Shown here piece by piece: positions 5,892 to 12,775 of a stretch of DNA of 13,507 bases. Under the pieces are notes generated by a model. The model did no database searches. It had not been told where the DNA came from and saw only the letters and a program-made list of their open reading frames with translations. This DNA is from Bacteroidota bacterium (GTDB lineage Bacteria; Bacteroidota; Bacteroidia; Bacteroidales; Rikenellaceae). The stretch's first letter is position 1, and each line of letters opens with the position of its first letter. The translations under genes and the position numbers were made by a program. The stretch spans positions 1 through 13,507 of the forward strand of contig JAEZPN010000106.1 of assembly GCA_023413645.1 (NCBI GenBank), in the 5' to 3' direction.

Positions 5892-7556
5892 ATGTCTTTT
5901 ATTACTAATCTTTGGGAGACAAATCGTCCTATGATGATTTTGTTTGCCATTTTGATTGTGGTAATACCATTCTTGGTATTCTACATCGTAAAGGCAAAAA
6001 AGGAGCACCCCAAGGGACTTATCGCTGCAGCGTTGAGTAACATGGGTGAGCGTTTTGGTTACTATATCATGAACGCTGTTCTCTTGCTCTTCCTTTGCTC
6101 TAAATTTGGTATCAGTGATGATGCTGCAGGTTGGATCTACGCCGTGTTCTATTTCTTGATCTACGTGCTCAGCCTTCCTGGTGGTATTATCGCAGACCGT
6201 CTCCAGAACTTCAAGGGTACCATCATCGCGGGTCTTGTTGTTATGGCTTTGGGTTATGGCATTTTGTCAGTTCCCGTATTTGCCGAGGCATCAGGCTTCT
6301 CATGGGTACTCGTACTCACATGCTTTGCATTGTTCATCATCGCATTTGGTAACGGTTTGTTCAAGGGTAACTTGCAGGCTATCGTAGGCCAGATGTACGA
6401 CAACTTCGAGGCTGAGGCTGCAAAGCGCGGTCCCGAGGCATTGGCTGAGGCTAAGTCAAAGCGTGACTCTGGTTTCCAGATCTTCTACGTATTTATCAAC
6501 ATTGGTGGTGTTATCGCACCATTTATTGCACCTTTGCTCCGCAGCTTCTGGTTGGAGATGCACAACTACACATACAACGCAGACCTTCCACGTCTCTGCC
6601 ATGAGTACATCAACAATAGCGACGCAATGGCTACAGCAGATATGGATAACCTCACTGCACTTGCAGAGCAGGTTGGTCACACTGGCGCTATAAATGCAGA
6701 GTTCTGTGATAGCTACCTCAACATCTTCAATACAGGTGTTCACTTCTCGTTCATCGCATCAGTTGTGGCAATGCTTATCTCATTGATTATCTTCATTCTT
6801 ATTAAGAAGAACTTGCCCAACCCAGCGAAGAAGGAGAAGGCTGCAGCTGCAGAGTACACTCAGCAGGAGATTCAGTCTGACGCAAAGGAGATTAAGCAGC
6901 GTCTATACGCATTGTTCGCAGTGCTTGGTGTTGCAGTATTCTTCTGGTTCTCGTTCCACCAGAATGGTCAGTCATTGTCAGTATTTGCACGTGACTTCGT
7001 TGCAACAGATGCTATTCCACCTGAGATTTGGCAGTGTATCAACCCTCTCTTTGTAATCTTGCTTACACCTGTTATCATGTTGATCTTTGGTGCTTTGGCT
7101 CGCAAGGGTAAGGAGGTTTCTACACCACGCAAGATTGTTATCGGTATGCTTCTCGCAGCATGTGCCTATGTATTCTTGGCTGCTATCGCAGTATATCACA
7201 ACTACCCATCAGGCGAGGAGTTCAAGGGCTTGGCTGATGCAGTGAAGATGTCGATGAAGACTAGCCCTATGGTGCTTATCCTCACATACTTCTTCTTGAC
7301 TGTTGCTGAGTTGTTTATCTCACCTCTTGGTTTGTCATTCGTATCTAAGATTGCACCACGTCACTTGCAGGGTATCTGCCAGGGCTTGTGGTTGACAGCT
7401 ACCGCTATCGGTAACTTGTTCATCGCAATTGGTGTAACTATGCTTAACACATTCCCCGAGCAGTGGATGTGCTGGGCTGTATTTGCTGCGTTCTGCTTTA
7501 TCTCTATGGGCATCATGCTCGGTATGGTTAAGTGGCTTGAGCGCATTACGAAGTAA
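5892..7556 (+). CDS. Proton-coupled peptide transporter, POT/PTR family (first paralogue)
   Basis: This 554-residue inner membrane protein belongs to the major facilitator POT family, which imports di- and tripeptides with protons. Evidence is the helix-1 motif ERFGYY (Glu53, Arg54, Tyr57, Tyr58), the FYVFINIGG signature near 198-206 (FYxxINxG), GNGLFKGNLQ at 153-162, and a 12-helix hydrophobic pattern. Oddities: the first Glu of ExxER is Asn50; an extra N-terminal hydrophobic helix (about 13-33) precedes the first canonical helix; and a hydrophilic loop of about 65 residues (217-282) lies between helices 5 and 6. A basic cytoplasmic linker follows at 305-336. Similarity to the next gene is strong in the helices, so they are paralogues, but each has its own promoter and terminator. 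Peptide substrates are inferred from the family. Confidence 0.9.
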   Translation: MSFITNLWETNRPMMILFAILIVVIPFLVFYIVKAKKEHPKGLIAAALSNMGERFGYYIMNAVLLLFLCSKFGISDDAAGWIYAVFYFLIYVLSLPGGIIADRLQNFKGTIIAGLVVMALGYGILSVPVFAEASGFSWVLVLTCFALFIIAFGNGLFKGNLQAIVGQMYDNFEAEAAKRGPEALAEAKSKRDSGFQIFYVFINIGGVIAPFIAPLLRSFWLEMHNYTYNADLPRLCHEYINNSDAMATADMDNLTALAEQVGHTGAINAEFCDSYLNIFNTGVHFSFIASVVAMLISLIIFILIKKNLPNPAKKEKAAAAEYTQQEIQSDAKEIKQRLYALFAVLGVAVFFWFSFHQNGQSLSVFARDFVATDAIPPEIWQCINPLFVILLTPVIMLIFGALARKGKEVSTPRKIVIGMLLAACAYVFLAAIAVYHNYPSGEEFKGLADAVKMSMKTSPMVLILTYFFLTVAELFISPLGLSFVSKIAPRHLQGICQGLWLTATAIGNLFIAIGVTMLNTFPEQWMCWAVFAAFCFISMGIMLGMVKWLERITK

Positions 7557-7570
7557 AAAATCATTTCGAA

Positions 7571-7587
7571 TAACCGCACTGCGGTTA
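7571..7587. other. Perfect 7-bp hairpin between the first transporter gene and its terminator
   Basis: TAACCGC-act-GCGGTTA is a perfect stem with a 3-nt loop, 15 bp past the stop codon and 12 bp before the terminator stem. It has no T tract. It may protect the mRNA 3' end or help pausing. Confidence 0.45.
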
Positions 7588-7598
7588 CATATTAAAGT

Positions 7599-7630
7599 AT
7601 GGAGGATGGCATTGTCATCCTCCATTTTTT
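7599..7630 (+). terminator. Rho-independent terminator of the first peptide transporter gene
   Basis: A 10-bp stem (7599-7608 with 7616-7625, core GGAGGATG/CATCCTCC) with a 7-nt loop is followed directly by TTTTTT. It lies 43 bp after the stop codon. Confidence 0.88.
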
Positions 7631-7708
7631 ACATATACACCACCTTAAAGTTCTTGCCCGGCACAATAAAATTACATTTAATACTCTTTTATATATCAAA
7701 AATATTTG

Positions 7709-7716
7709 TAACTTTG
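7709..7716 (+). promoter_or_regulatory. -7 promoter element for the second peptide transporter gene
   Basis: TAACTTTG matches TAnnTTTG exactly and is the best element in the 150 bp between the preceding terminator and the ATG at 7780. The predicted leader is about 55 nt and AT-rich, without a Shine-Dalgarno sequence. The -33 region (CTTT at 7686-7689) is weak. Confidence 0.55.
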
Positions 7717-7779
7717 CGCGCTAATTTGTTAATTGAATAACAAGTAACAATTTATATATTAACTAAAAAACTTTTTTCT

Positions 7780-9864
7780 ATGTTCAAAGGACATCCTAAA
7801 GGTCTTTACGCCTTAGCCCTTGCAAACACAGGTGAGCGCTTTGGTTACTACACGATGTTGGCAGTTTTCGCACTCTTCCTTCGCGAGAACTTCGGCCTCG
7901 ACAGCGGTACAGCTGGTGCCATCTACTCTACTTTCCTCGGCTTGGTTTACTTCATGCCATTGATTGGTGGTATGATGGCCGATAAGTTCGGTTTCGGCCG
8001 AATGGTTACTACCGGTATTATGGTTATGTTCGGCGGTTACTTGCTTCTCTCTGCACCTCTTGGTGGTGAGTCTGTTGCGATGATCGCCATGATGGCTGCT
8101 CTTATCCTTATCAGTGTTGGTACTGGTTTGTTCAAGGGTAACTTGCAGGTTATGGTTGGTAACCTCTACGACGATCCCAAGTATGCTGACAAGCGTGACT
8201 CTGGCTTCTCACTCTTCTACATGGCTATCAACGTAGGTTCATTGTTCGCTCCTACAACAGCTGTTGGTATCAAGAAGTGGGCTGAGGAGTCTCTCGGCTA
8301 CAGCTCTAACGATGCTTACCACTTCTCATTTATGGTAGCTTGCGCAGCGTTGGTTCTCTCAATCCTTATCTACTACATCTTCCGTCCTACATTCCGTCAC
8401 GTTGAGGGTGGTAAGAAGAAGGGCGAGACAGCACAGGTTGTTGACAACCTCTCACCCGCTGAGACAAAGCAGCGCATCATCGCTCTCTGCCTTGTATTTG
8501 CAGTTGTTATCTTCTTCTGGATGGCATTCCACCAGAATGGTTTGACACTCACATACTTCGCTGATGAGTTTACTAAAACTGGTGTATTCGGCTTCGACAC
8601 TATGTTGTTCAACGTATGGAACCTTGCATTGCTTATCGTTGCTGTTTACGCTACATTCTCTATCTTCCAGAGCAATGGTGCAAAGGGCAAGATCATCTCT
8701 GGTGCTGTCGCATCATTGGTTCTTGGCTTCCTTGTTTACCGCACTATGGGCATCGAGTCTACTGAGGAGATCGCTGTTGCAGCACCTATCTTCCAGCAGT
8801 TTAACCCCTTCTACGTTGTAGCGTTGACTCCCGTTTCAATGGCTATCTTTGGTGCTTTGGCTCGTAAGGGCAAGGAGCCTTCAGCACCTCGCAAGATTGC
8901 ATTCGGTATGTTGGTTGCAGCTATCGGTTTCGCTATCATGGCATTCGGTTCTAACGGTCTTAACACTCCCGATGATCAGCAGCGCGCTATCGCTATCAAC
9001 AAGGGTGAGACTCTTGCTGCTAAATGCTACGCAGAAGCACCTGCCGTTATGGTTGAGTACGAGGATGGTGATGATAAAGTACTTGTGCCTTACCTAAACG
9101 ATATCAATAGCACTGAGATTATCAATATTATCAAAGATAGCAAGTACTCATTTGTTCTTGTAGACGAGAATGGTGAAGTATATACTGATCAGCGAGTTTT
9201 GTCTATGACTCAGTCTAAGGACGAGGCTGTGAAGGCAAAGGGTAAGGACATCAAGGCTACTCGCGACTTTATCGGTAAGCTCAACGATAAGACTGGCCCT
9301 GTATTCCAGGAGGTTTACAACGCACAGTGCGTAGTTTGCGCTGCTGCTCCCGTTGCTGAGGTGGCTGAGGTGGCTGAGGTGGCTACTCAGGAGACAACTG
9401 AGGAGACAACTGAGGAGACAACTGAGGAGACAATTCAGGAGACAACTCAGGAGACAACTCAGGAGACAACTGAGGAGGTCGCTGAGGTTGCAGTTGCTGT
9501 GCCTACAATGACTGTTGATGAGGCTAAGGCTGTTTTGGCTGACTACGCTGACCAGAAGAACGAGACTCGTACTTCACCCTACTGGTTGATCTTCGCATAC
9601 CTCGTATTGACATTTGCTGAGTTGCTCCTTTCACCTATGGGTATCTCATTCGTATCAAAGGTTGCACCTCCAAAGCTCAAGGGTCTTATGATGGGTGGTT
9701 GGTTCGTGGCTACTGCTATCGGTAACCTCTTGGTTATGGTTGGCGGTTACCTCTGGGCAGGTCTCCCATTGTGGTCAGTATGGGCTGTGTTCATCGCACT
9801 CTGCTTGATCTCTGCTCTCTTCATGTTCGCTATGATGAAGCGTTTGGAGAGCGCTACGAAGTAA
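7780..9864 (+). CDS. Proton-coupled peptide transporter, POT/PTR family, with large periplasmic insertion (second paralogue)
   Basis: This 694-residue inner membrane protein is a POT-family importer of small peptides. It has ERFGYY at 19-24, FYMAINVGS at 146-154, GTGLFKGNLQ at 114-123, and the same helix order as its upstream paralogue. It begins directly with the first canonical helix. As in the paralogue, the first Glu of ExxER is Asn (Asn16). Two family-atypical insertions stand out. Residues 270-322 add two extra hydrophobic segments between helices 7 and 8. Residues 391-598 form a loop of about 208 residues between the last helices, predicted to be periplasmic, with a globular-looking part, a C517-V-V-C520 pair, and a low-complexity acidic tract of eight four-residue T/I-Q/E-E-T-type units (536-567). 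Ordinary POT proteins are around 450-550 residues. The insertion's role is unknown. Confidence 0.88.
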   Translation: MFKGHPKGLYALALANTGERFGYYTMLAVFALFLRENFGLDSGTAGAIYSTFLGLVYFMPLIGGMMADKFGFGRMVTTGIMVMFGGYLLLSAPLGGESVAMIAMMAALILISVGTGLFKGNLQVMVGNLYDDPKYADKRDSGFSLFYMAINVGSLFAPTTAVGIKKWAEESLGYSSNDAYHFSFMVACAALVLSILIYYIFRPTFRHVEGGKKKGETAQVVDNLSPAETKQRIIALCLVFAVVIFFWMAFHQNGLTLTYFADEFTKTGVFGFDTMLFNVWNLALLIVAVYATFSIFQSNGAKGKIISGAVASLVLGFLVYRTMGIESTEEIAVAAPIFQQFNPFYVVALTPVSMAIFGALARKGKEPSAPRKIAFGMLVAAIGFAIMAFGSNGLNTPDDQQRAIAINKGETLAAKCYAEAPAVMVEYEDGDDKVLVPYLNDINSTEIINIIKDSKYSFVLVDENGEVYTDQRVLSMTQSKDEAVKAKGKDIKATRDFIGKLNDKTGPVFQEVYNAQCVVCAAAPVAEVAEVAEVATQETTEETTEETTEETIQETTQETTQETTEEVAEVAVAVPTMTVDEAKAVLADYADQKNETRTSPYWLIFAYLVLTFAELLLSPMGISFVSKVAPPKLKGLMMGGWFVATAIGNLLVMVGGYLWAGLPLWSVWAVFIALCLISALFMFAMMKRLESATK
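9352..9480 (+). repeat. In-frame tandem repeats in the second transporter gene
   Basis: Two adjoining arrays lie in frame. The first is 9-bp units GTKGCTGAG (9352-9384, three full copies and six bases), encoding VAE. The second is 12-bp units ACTSAGGAGACA (9385-9480): seven full copies and a diverged eighth, encoding TQET, TEET, TEET, TEET, IQET, TQET, TQET, TEEV. The copies are nearly identical in DNA, which suggests recent expansion by slippage. Unit changes keep the reading frame. Confidence 0.95.
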
Positions 9865-9886
9865 TTCTTCGACCCAAATATATGTT

Positions 9887-9917
9887 AAAGGCTGTCGTTA
9901 GTGGCAGCCTTTTTTTT
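9887..9917 (+). terminator. Rho-independent terminator of the second peptide transporter gene
   Basis: AAAGGCTG (9887-9894) pairs with CAGCCTTT (9905-9912), extended inward by T-G, C-G and G-T pairs, and runs into a T tract to 9917. It lies 22 bp after the stop codon. Confidence 0.88.
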
Positions 9918-9928
9918 GTTTGAACAGG

Positions 9929-10027
9929 TTACGTCATTCCGAGGAAGCAAAGCGACCGTGGGAATCTCTTCGTAGATAACGATATAAGATTGCCACGTTG
10001 GGCTTCGCCTTCCTCGCAATGACGTAA
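9929..10027. repeat. REP/MITE-like imperfect palindromic element
   Basis: The outer 19 nt, beginning TTACGTCATT and ending AATGACGTAA, pair with a single mismatch (9929-9947 with 10009-10027). Similarity continues inward with small gaps to AATCT (9967) and AGATT (9987), giving arms of about 40 nt around a 19-nt centre. The TCATTGCGAGGAAG core, followed by GCGAAGC, resembles dispersed intergenic REP-like repeats known in many bacteria. It lies between a terminator and the next promoter and encodes nothing. Copy number cannot be seen in one window. Confidence 0.75.
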
Positions 10028-10067
10028 TACCTAATAGTATATATCTTCTATAAATATTTAGGCACTA

Positions 10068-10099
10068 TTGCTCGATTTGGATATATTTTCATATATTTG
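10068..10099 (+). promoter_or_regulatory. Promoter of the modular lipoprotein gene
   Basis: TATATTTG (10092-10099) matches TAnnTTTG exactly, and a TTG (10068-10070) lies 21 bp upstream as a plausible -33 element. The predicted leader is about 17 nt, AT-rich and without a Shine-Dalgarno sequence, before the ATG at 10123. Confidence 0.7.
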
Positions 10100-10122
10100 C
10101 ATTACACATTAACCAAAAAACT

Positions 10123-12540
10123 ATGAGACACATTATCAAACTATTCTCTGTGCTTGTGGCATTCGTTGCGCTTGCGGCGTGTAATAACGAGCCAGAGCCT
10201 GCTCTCCCAGCATCAATCGAGGTGGAGACTACACAAATCAGCTTCGATGACCGTGGCGAGACAAAGAACCTTAGCTACACCATCAAGAACGCCATAAAGG
10301 GCGAGGCGCTCACCGCCACAACCGAGGCCGAGTGGGTGACTATCGCCGTAGAGGCCGACAAACTTAACATTACAGCAAAGGGTAACTACGATGATGCAGC
10401 GCGCACAGCCGAGGTAACACTTAGTTACAAGAGCGCAGCAGATGTAACGCTAACCCTCACACAGGGTCGCATCACCGCCGAAAACCCCATAGAGGTAGAG
10501 CTTATCGACTACGATGCAACAACTATCACAATCTCTGTAATCACGGCAGATCCCACAACAACATGGGTGCCCATGGTTACATACAAGGAGTCGTGGGACT
10601 ACTACAAGGGCAATGAGAATGACATCTTCCAGGCCGACCTCGAGTACTTCCAGTATCTTGCCGATGTCAACGACCTCACACTCGAAGAGTTCCTCGCGGG
10701 CATCGTTGGCACAGGCTCCGAGGAGTCTATACGTATCGCGCAGCTTACTCCCGATACGGAGTATGTAGTATATGTATATGGTATCAGCCTCGAAGGTGTG
10801 CGCACCACAGACATCATCGCAACAACCGTCAAGACCGAGCCTCCACACGAGGGCGACATAACCTTCGAGTTTAGCGTCAAGGAGGAGGATTTTATTCTCG
10901 AGTATACCATCACCCCATCGCATACAGGTGTAGATTACTACTGTGGCATCATGTCTGAGGAGGAGCTTAACTACTGGAAGCAGACACTTGGCACCGACAG
11001 CCTAAAGACAATACTCCAGAAGGGAAGCATCGACTCTACAATCCAGCTCCTCCAGAACTGGGACTACATCGATGATCGCACAGAGTTCTTCTCTATCTAC
11101 AACATCTCGGACATCCTTGAGGATGGTTGGTTTGAGTGCAAGGCCGACACCAAGTACTACATCATGGCGGCTAAGTGGAACGACAACTGCGACATCATCG
11201 GCGAGGTAGGCTATTACGAGCATACATCGGCACACCTCGAACCCTCAGCAAACATCCTTACGCTCGAGCTCAAGAACCTCACACAGTCGTCAGTAGATGT
11301 TATGACAACGACTACAACTAACGACCCATACGTGATTCTCCCCTTGCGCACCGATGTTGTGAAGGACCTCAACGACGAGGAGCTCTTCGAGCTTATCACA
11401 ACAGAGTATGACTACGTAATCAGCAGCTACACATACGAGGGTAACACCACAAATACCTACGGTAGCATGCGCCCCGATAGCGACTACACTATCATAGCAT
11501 TCGGATACAAGGCAGGCACACTCACTACATCGAAGATTTGGCGCAAGGAGTTCCACACCCTCACATCTGGCAACCCAAAGGATTGCACCTTTGAGATGAG
11601 CATCGTGCCCAGCGTAGACAACGCATGGATCGCAATCATCCCCTCGGACAAGGGCCACGCATACCATTGGATGGTATACCCTGCAAACTACAGCGCCGAG
11701 GATGCTATGGACTACATCCAGAACGTAATCATCAAGCGCGGCTACGACAACGACTACGCAGTATTCGCATCGTGGGAGCTCACACAGGGCGACGAGACAA
11801 CAACCGTTTGGGACTTAGCGCCCGACACCGACTACAAGCTCGGCGTTGTAATCATGGACTTCGACAAGTGCGAGTTCTTGAGCGACGTACACTTCAGCGA
11901 GGTGTTCCATACCGATGCTGTTACCTATGCCGACATCTCTATCAGCGTGGAGATTGGCAAGTACTTCAGCGTCGACGACCTCGTTGCTGCAGGTTATGAG
12001 GGCTTTAATATGTATGCTGGTAACGCCTTGATCCCCGTTAAGGTGAATATCGAGGGTGACTACACAGAGTTCTACTATGACTTCTACGGCAACGACCTCA
12101 CCGACACCGAGGACTACCCCGACGATATCTTCTATGAGTATTTGTGGGATGGCGCACCATATGAGAGCGCAAGTTTCTTCTTACCCTTCGATAAGGTTAT
12201 GACCGTTGTTGCTGTGGCATACGATGACATGTACAACCCCAGTCCTCTCTACCGCGAGATGGTATGCTTCACTAAGGAGGGTTGCTCTACAGTCGAGGAG
12301 TATGAAGCGATGCAGTCATCAGCAACACGCTCAGCAATCGTACCCAAGAGCATCGTCGTTAACGAGAGCGTTATCGCACCCCAGCGTGCCGAGGTAGAGG
12401 CTCCCGCCATCTACTCTGAGCTCTTTAGCGCAGAGATGAAGACAAAGGCCGATGGTGTTATGATGATAAACGCCAAGCGCGAGCTCGATGCCCGCAAGTC
12501 TACCGCTAAGACCCGCACAACGCGCTTCGTCGCACGATAG
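10123..12540 (+). CDS. Large modular lipoprotein with BACON-like domain and repeated beta-rich modules
   Basis: The 805-residue product starts with a lipoprotein signal peptide ending L-A-A-C20, followed by NNEPEP, so it is lipid-anchored and possibly surface-exposed. Residues 31-115 resemble a BACON domain (beta sandwich common in Bacteroidales surface proteins): ISFDDRGETKNLSY early, AEWVTI in the middle, and VTLTLTQG at the end. After it come about five modules of 110-130 residues (about 121-240, 245-370, 378-480, 487-597, 602-716). The first four share a fibronectin-III-like turn: LTPDTEY (208), CKADTKY (339), MRPDSDY (449), LAPDTDY (565). The C terminus is unusual, with 8 basic residues in the last 21. 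No catalytic motif is visible; glycan, protein or host binding is only a guess. It is monocistronic, with its own promoter and terminator. Confidence 0.85.
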   Translation: MRHIIKLFSVLVAFVALAACNNEPEPALPASIEVETTQISFDDRGETKNLSYTIKNAIKGEALTATTEAEWVTIAVEADKLNITAKGNYDDAARTAEVTLSYKSAADVTLTLTQGRITAENPIEVELIDYDATTITISVITADPTTTWVPMVTYKESWDYYKGNENDIFQADLEYFQYLADVNDLTLEEFLAGIVGTGSEESIRIAQLTPDTEYVVYVYGISLEGVRTTDIIATTVKTEPPHEGDITFEFSVKEEDFILEYTITPSHTGVDYYCGIMSEEELNYWKQTLGTDSLKTILQKGSIDSTIQLLQNWDYIDDRTEFFSIYNISDILEDGWFECKADTKYYIMAAKWNDNCDIIGEVGYYEHTSAHLEPSANILTLELKNLTQSSVDVMTTTTTNDPYVILPLRTDVVKDLNDEELFELITTEYDYVISSYTYEGNTTNTYGSMRPDSDYTIIAFGYKAGTLTTSKIWRKEFHTLTSGNPKDCTFEMSIVPSVDNAWIAIIPSDKGHAYHWMVYPANYSAEDAMDYIQNVIIKRGYDNDYAVFASWELTQGDETTTVWDLAPDTDYKLGVVIMDFDKCEFLSDVHFSEVFHTDAVTYADISISVEIGKYFSVDDLVAAGYEGFNMYAGNALIPVKVNIEGDYTEFYYDFYGNDLTDTEDYPDDIFYEYLWDGAPYESASFFLPFDKVMTVVAVAYDDMYNPSPLYREMVCFTKEGCSTVEEYEAMQSSATRSAIVPKSIVVNESVIAPQRAEVEAPAIYSELFSAEMKTKADGVMMINAKRELDARKSTAKTRTTRFVAR

Positions 12541-12558
12541 AGCCTGATGCTAAAAACG

Positions 12559-12600
12559 AAATATGCTGCTACCCGAATGGATAGCAGCATATTTTATTTT
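12559..12600 (+). terminator. Rho-independent terminator of the lipoprotein gene
   Basis: A perfect 13-bp stem (12559-12571 with 12582-12594, core ATATGCTGCTA/TAGCAGCATAT) with a 10-nt loop leads into TTTTATTTT. It starts 18 bp after the stop codon. Confidence 0.88.
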
Positions 12601-12625
12601 AGAATGTCAGAAGGGACTATTGATT

Positions 12626-12650
12626 GATAGGTCGAGAATGACCCCTTATC
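12626..12650. other. Weak interrupted stem-loop in the convergent intergenic gap
   Basis: GATAGGTC (12626-12633) pairs with GACC and TATC (12640-12650) across a 3-nt bulge. No T tract follows. Apart from this and the flanking terminators, the 235 bp between the lipoprotein and hexosaminidase genes show no gene. Confidence 0.25.
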
Positions 12651-12696
12651 ACAAGAAATAATTTTTGAAAAGAAGGCTGCAGATACAACGCTCGGC

Positions 12697-12752
12697 AAAA
12701 ATGCCGTCGATGGGTAGTACTAAGGCGTACATCCCATTGACGGCACTTTTTT
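12697..12752. terminator. Long hairpin, probable bidirectional terminator
   Basis: The stem runs 12702-12714 with 12733-12745 (13 bp, one G-T wobble), then a 2x2 internal mismatch, then GTAC/GTAC closed by a 6-nt loop. On the plus strand it is followed by TTTTTT (12747-12752); on the minus strand by TTTTT (complement of 12697-12701). It is well placed, 30 bp past the hexosaminidase stop codon, to end that minus-strand gene, and it backs up the lipoprotein terminator from the other side. Confidence 0.8.
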
Positions 12753-12775
12753 GTTAGCGGCAGTAGATGTCTGCC

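Noticed and set aside
7335..7625. Minus-strand open frame of 96 codons reaching into the terminator
   Set aside because: It starts within the transporter's terminator stem and overlaps conserved transmembrane coding sequence on the other strand.
9385..9480. CRISPR-like array
   Set aside because: The 12-bp units are contiguous, without spacers, and lie in frame inside a gene.
10450..10923. Minus-strand open frame of 157 codons
   Set aside because: It is a shadow of the lipoprotein gene, whose signal peptide and repeated modules are coherent; the shadow has no signal or motif.
11290..11667. Minus-strand open frame of 125 codons
   Set aside because: It is another shadow frame inside the lipoprotein gene and has a valine- and cysteine-rich composition typical of antisense reading.
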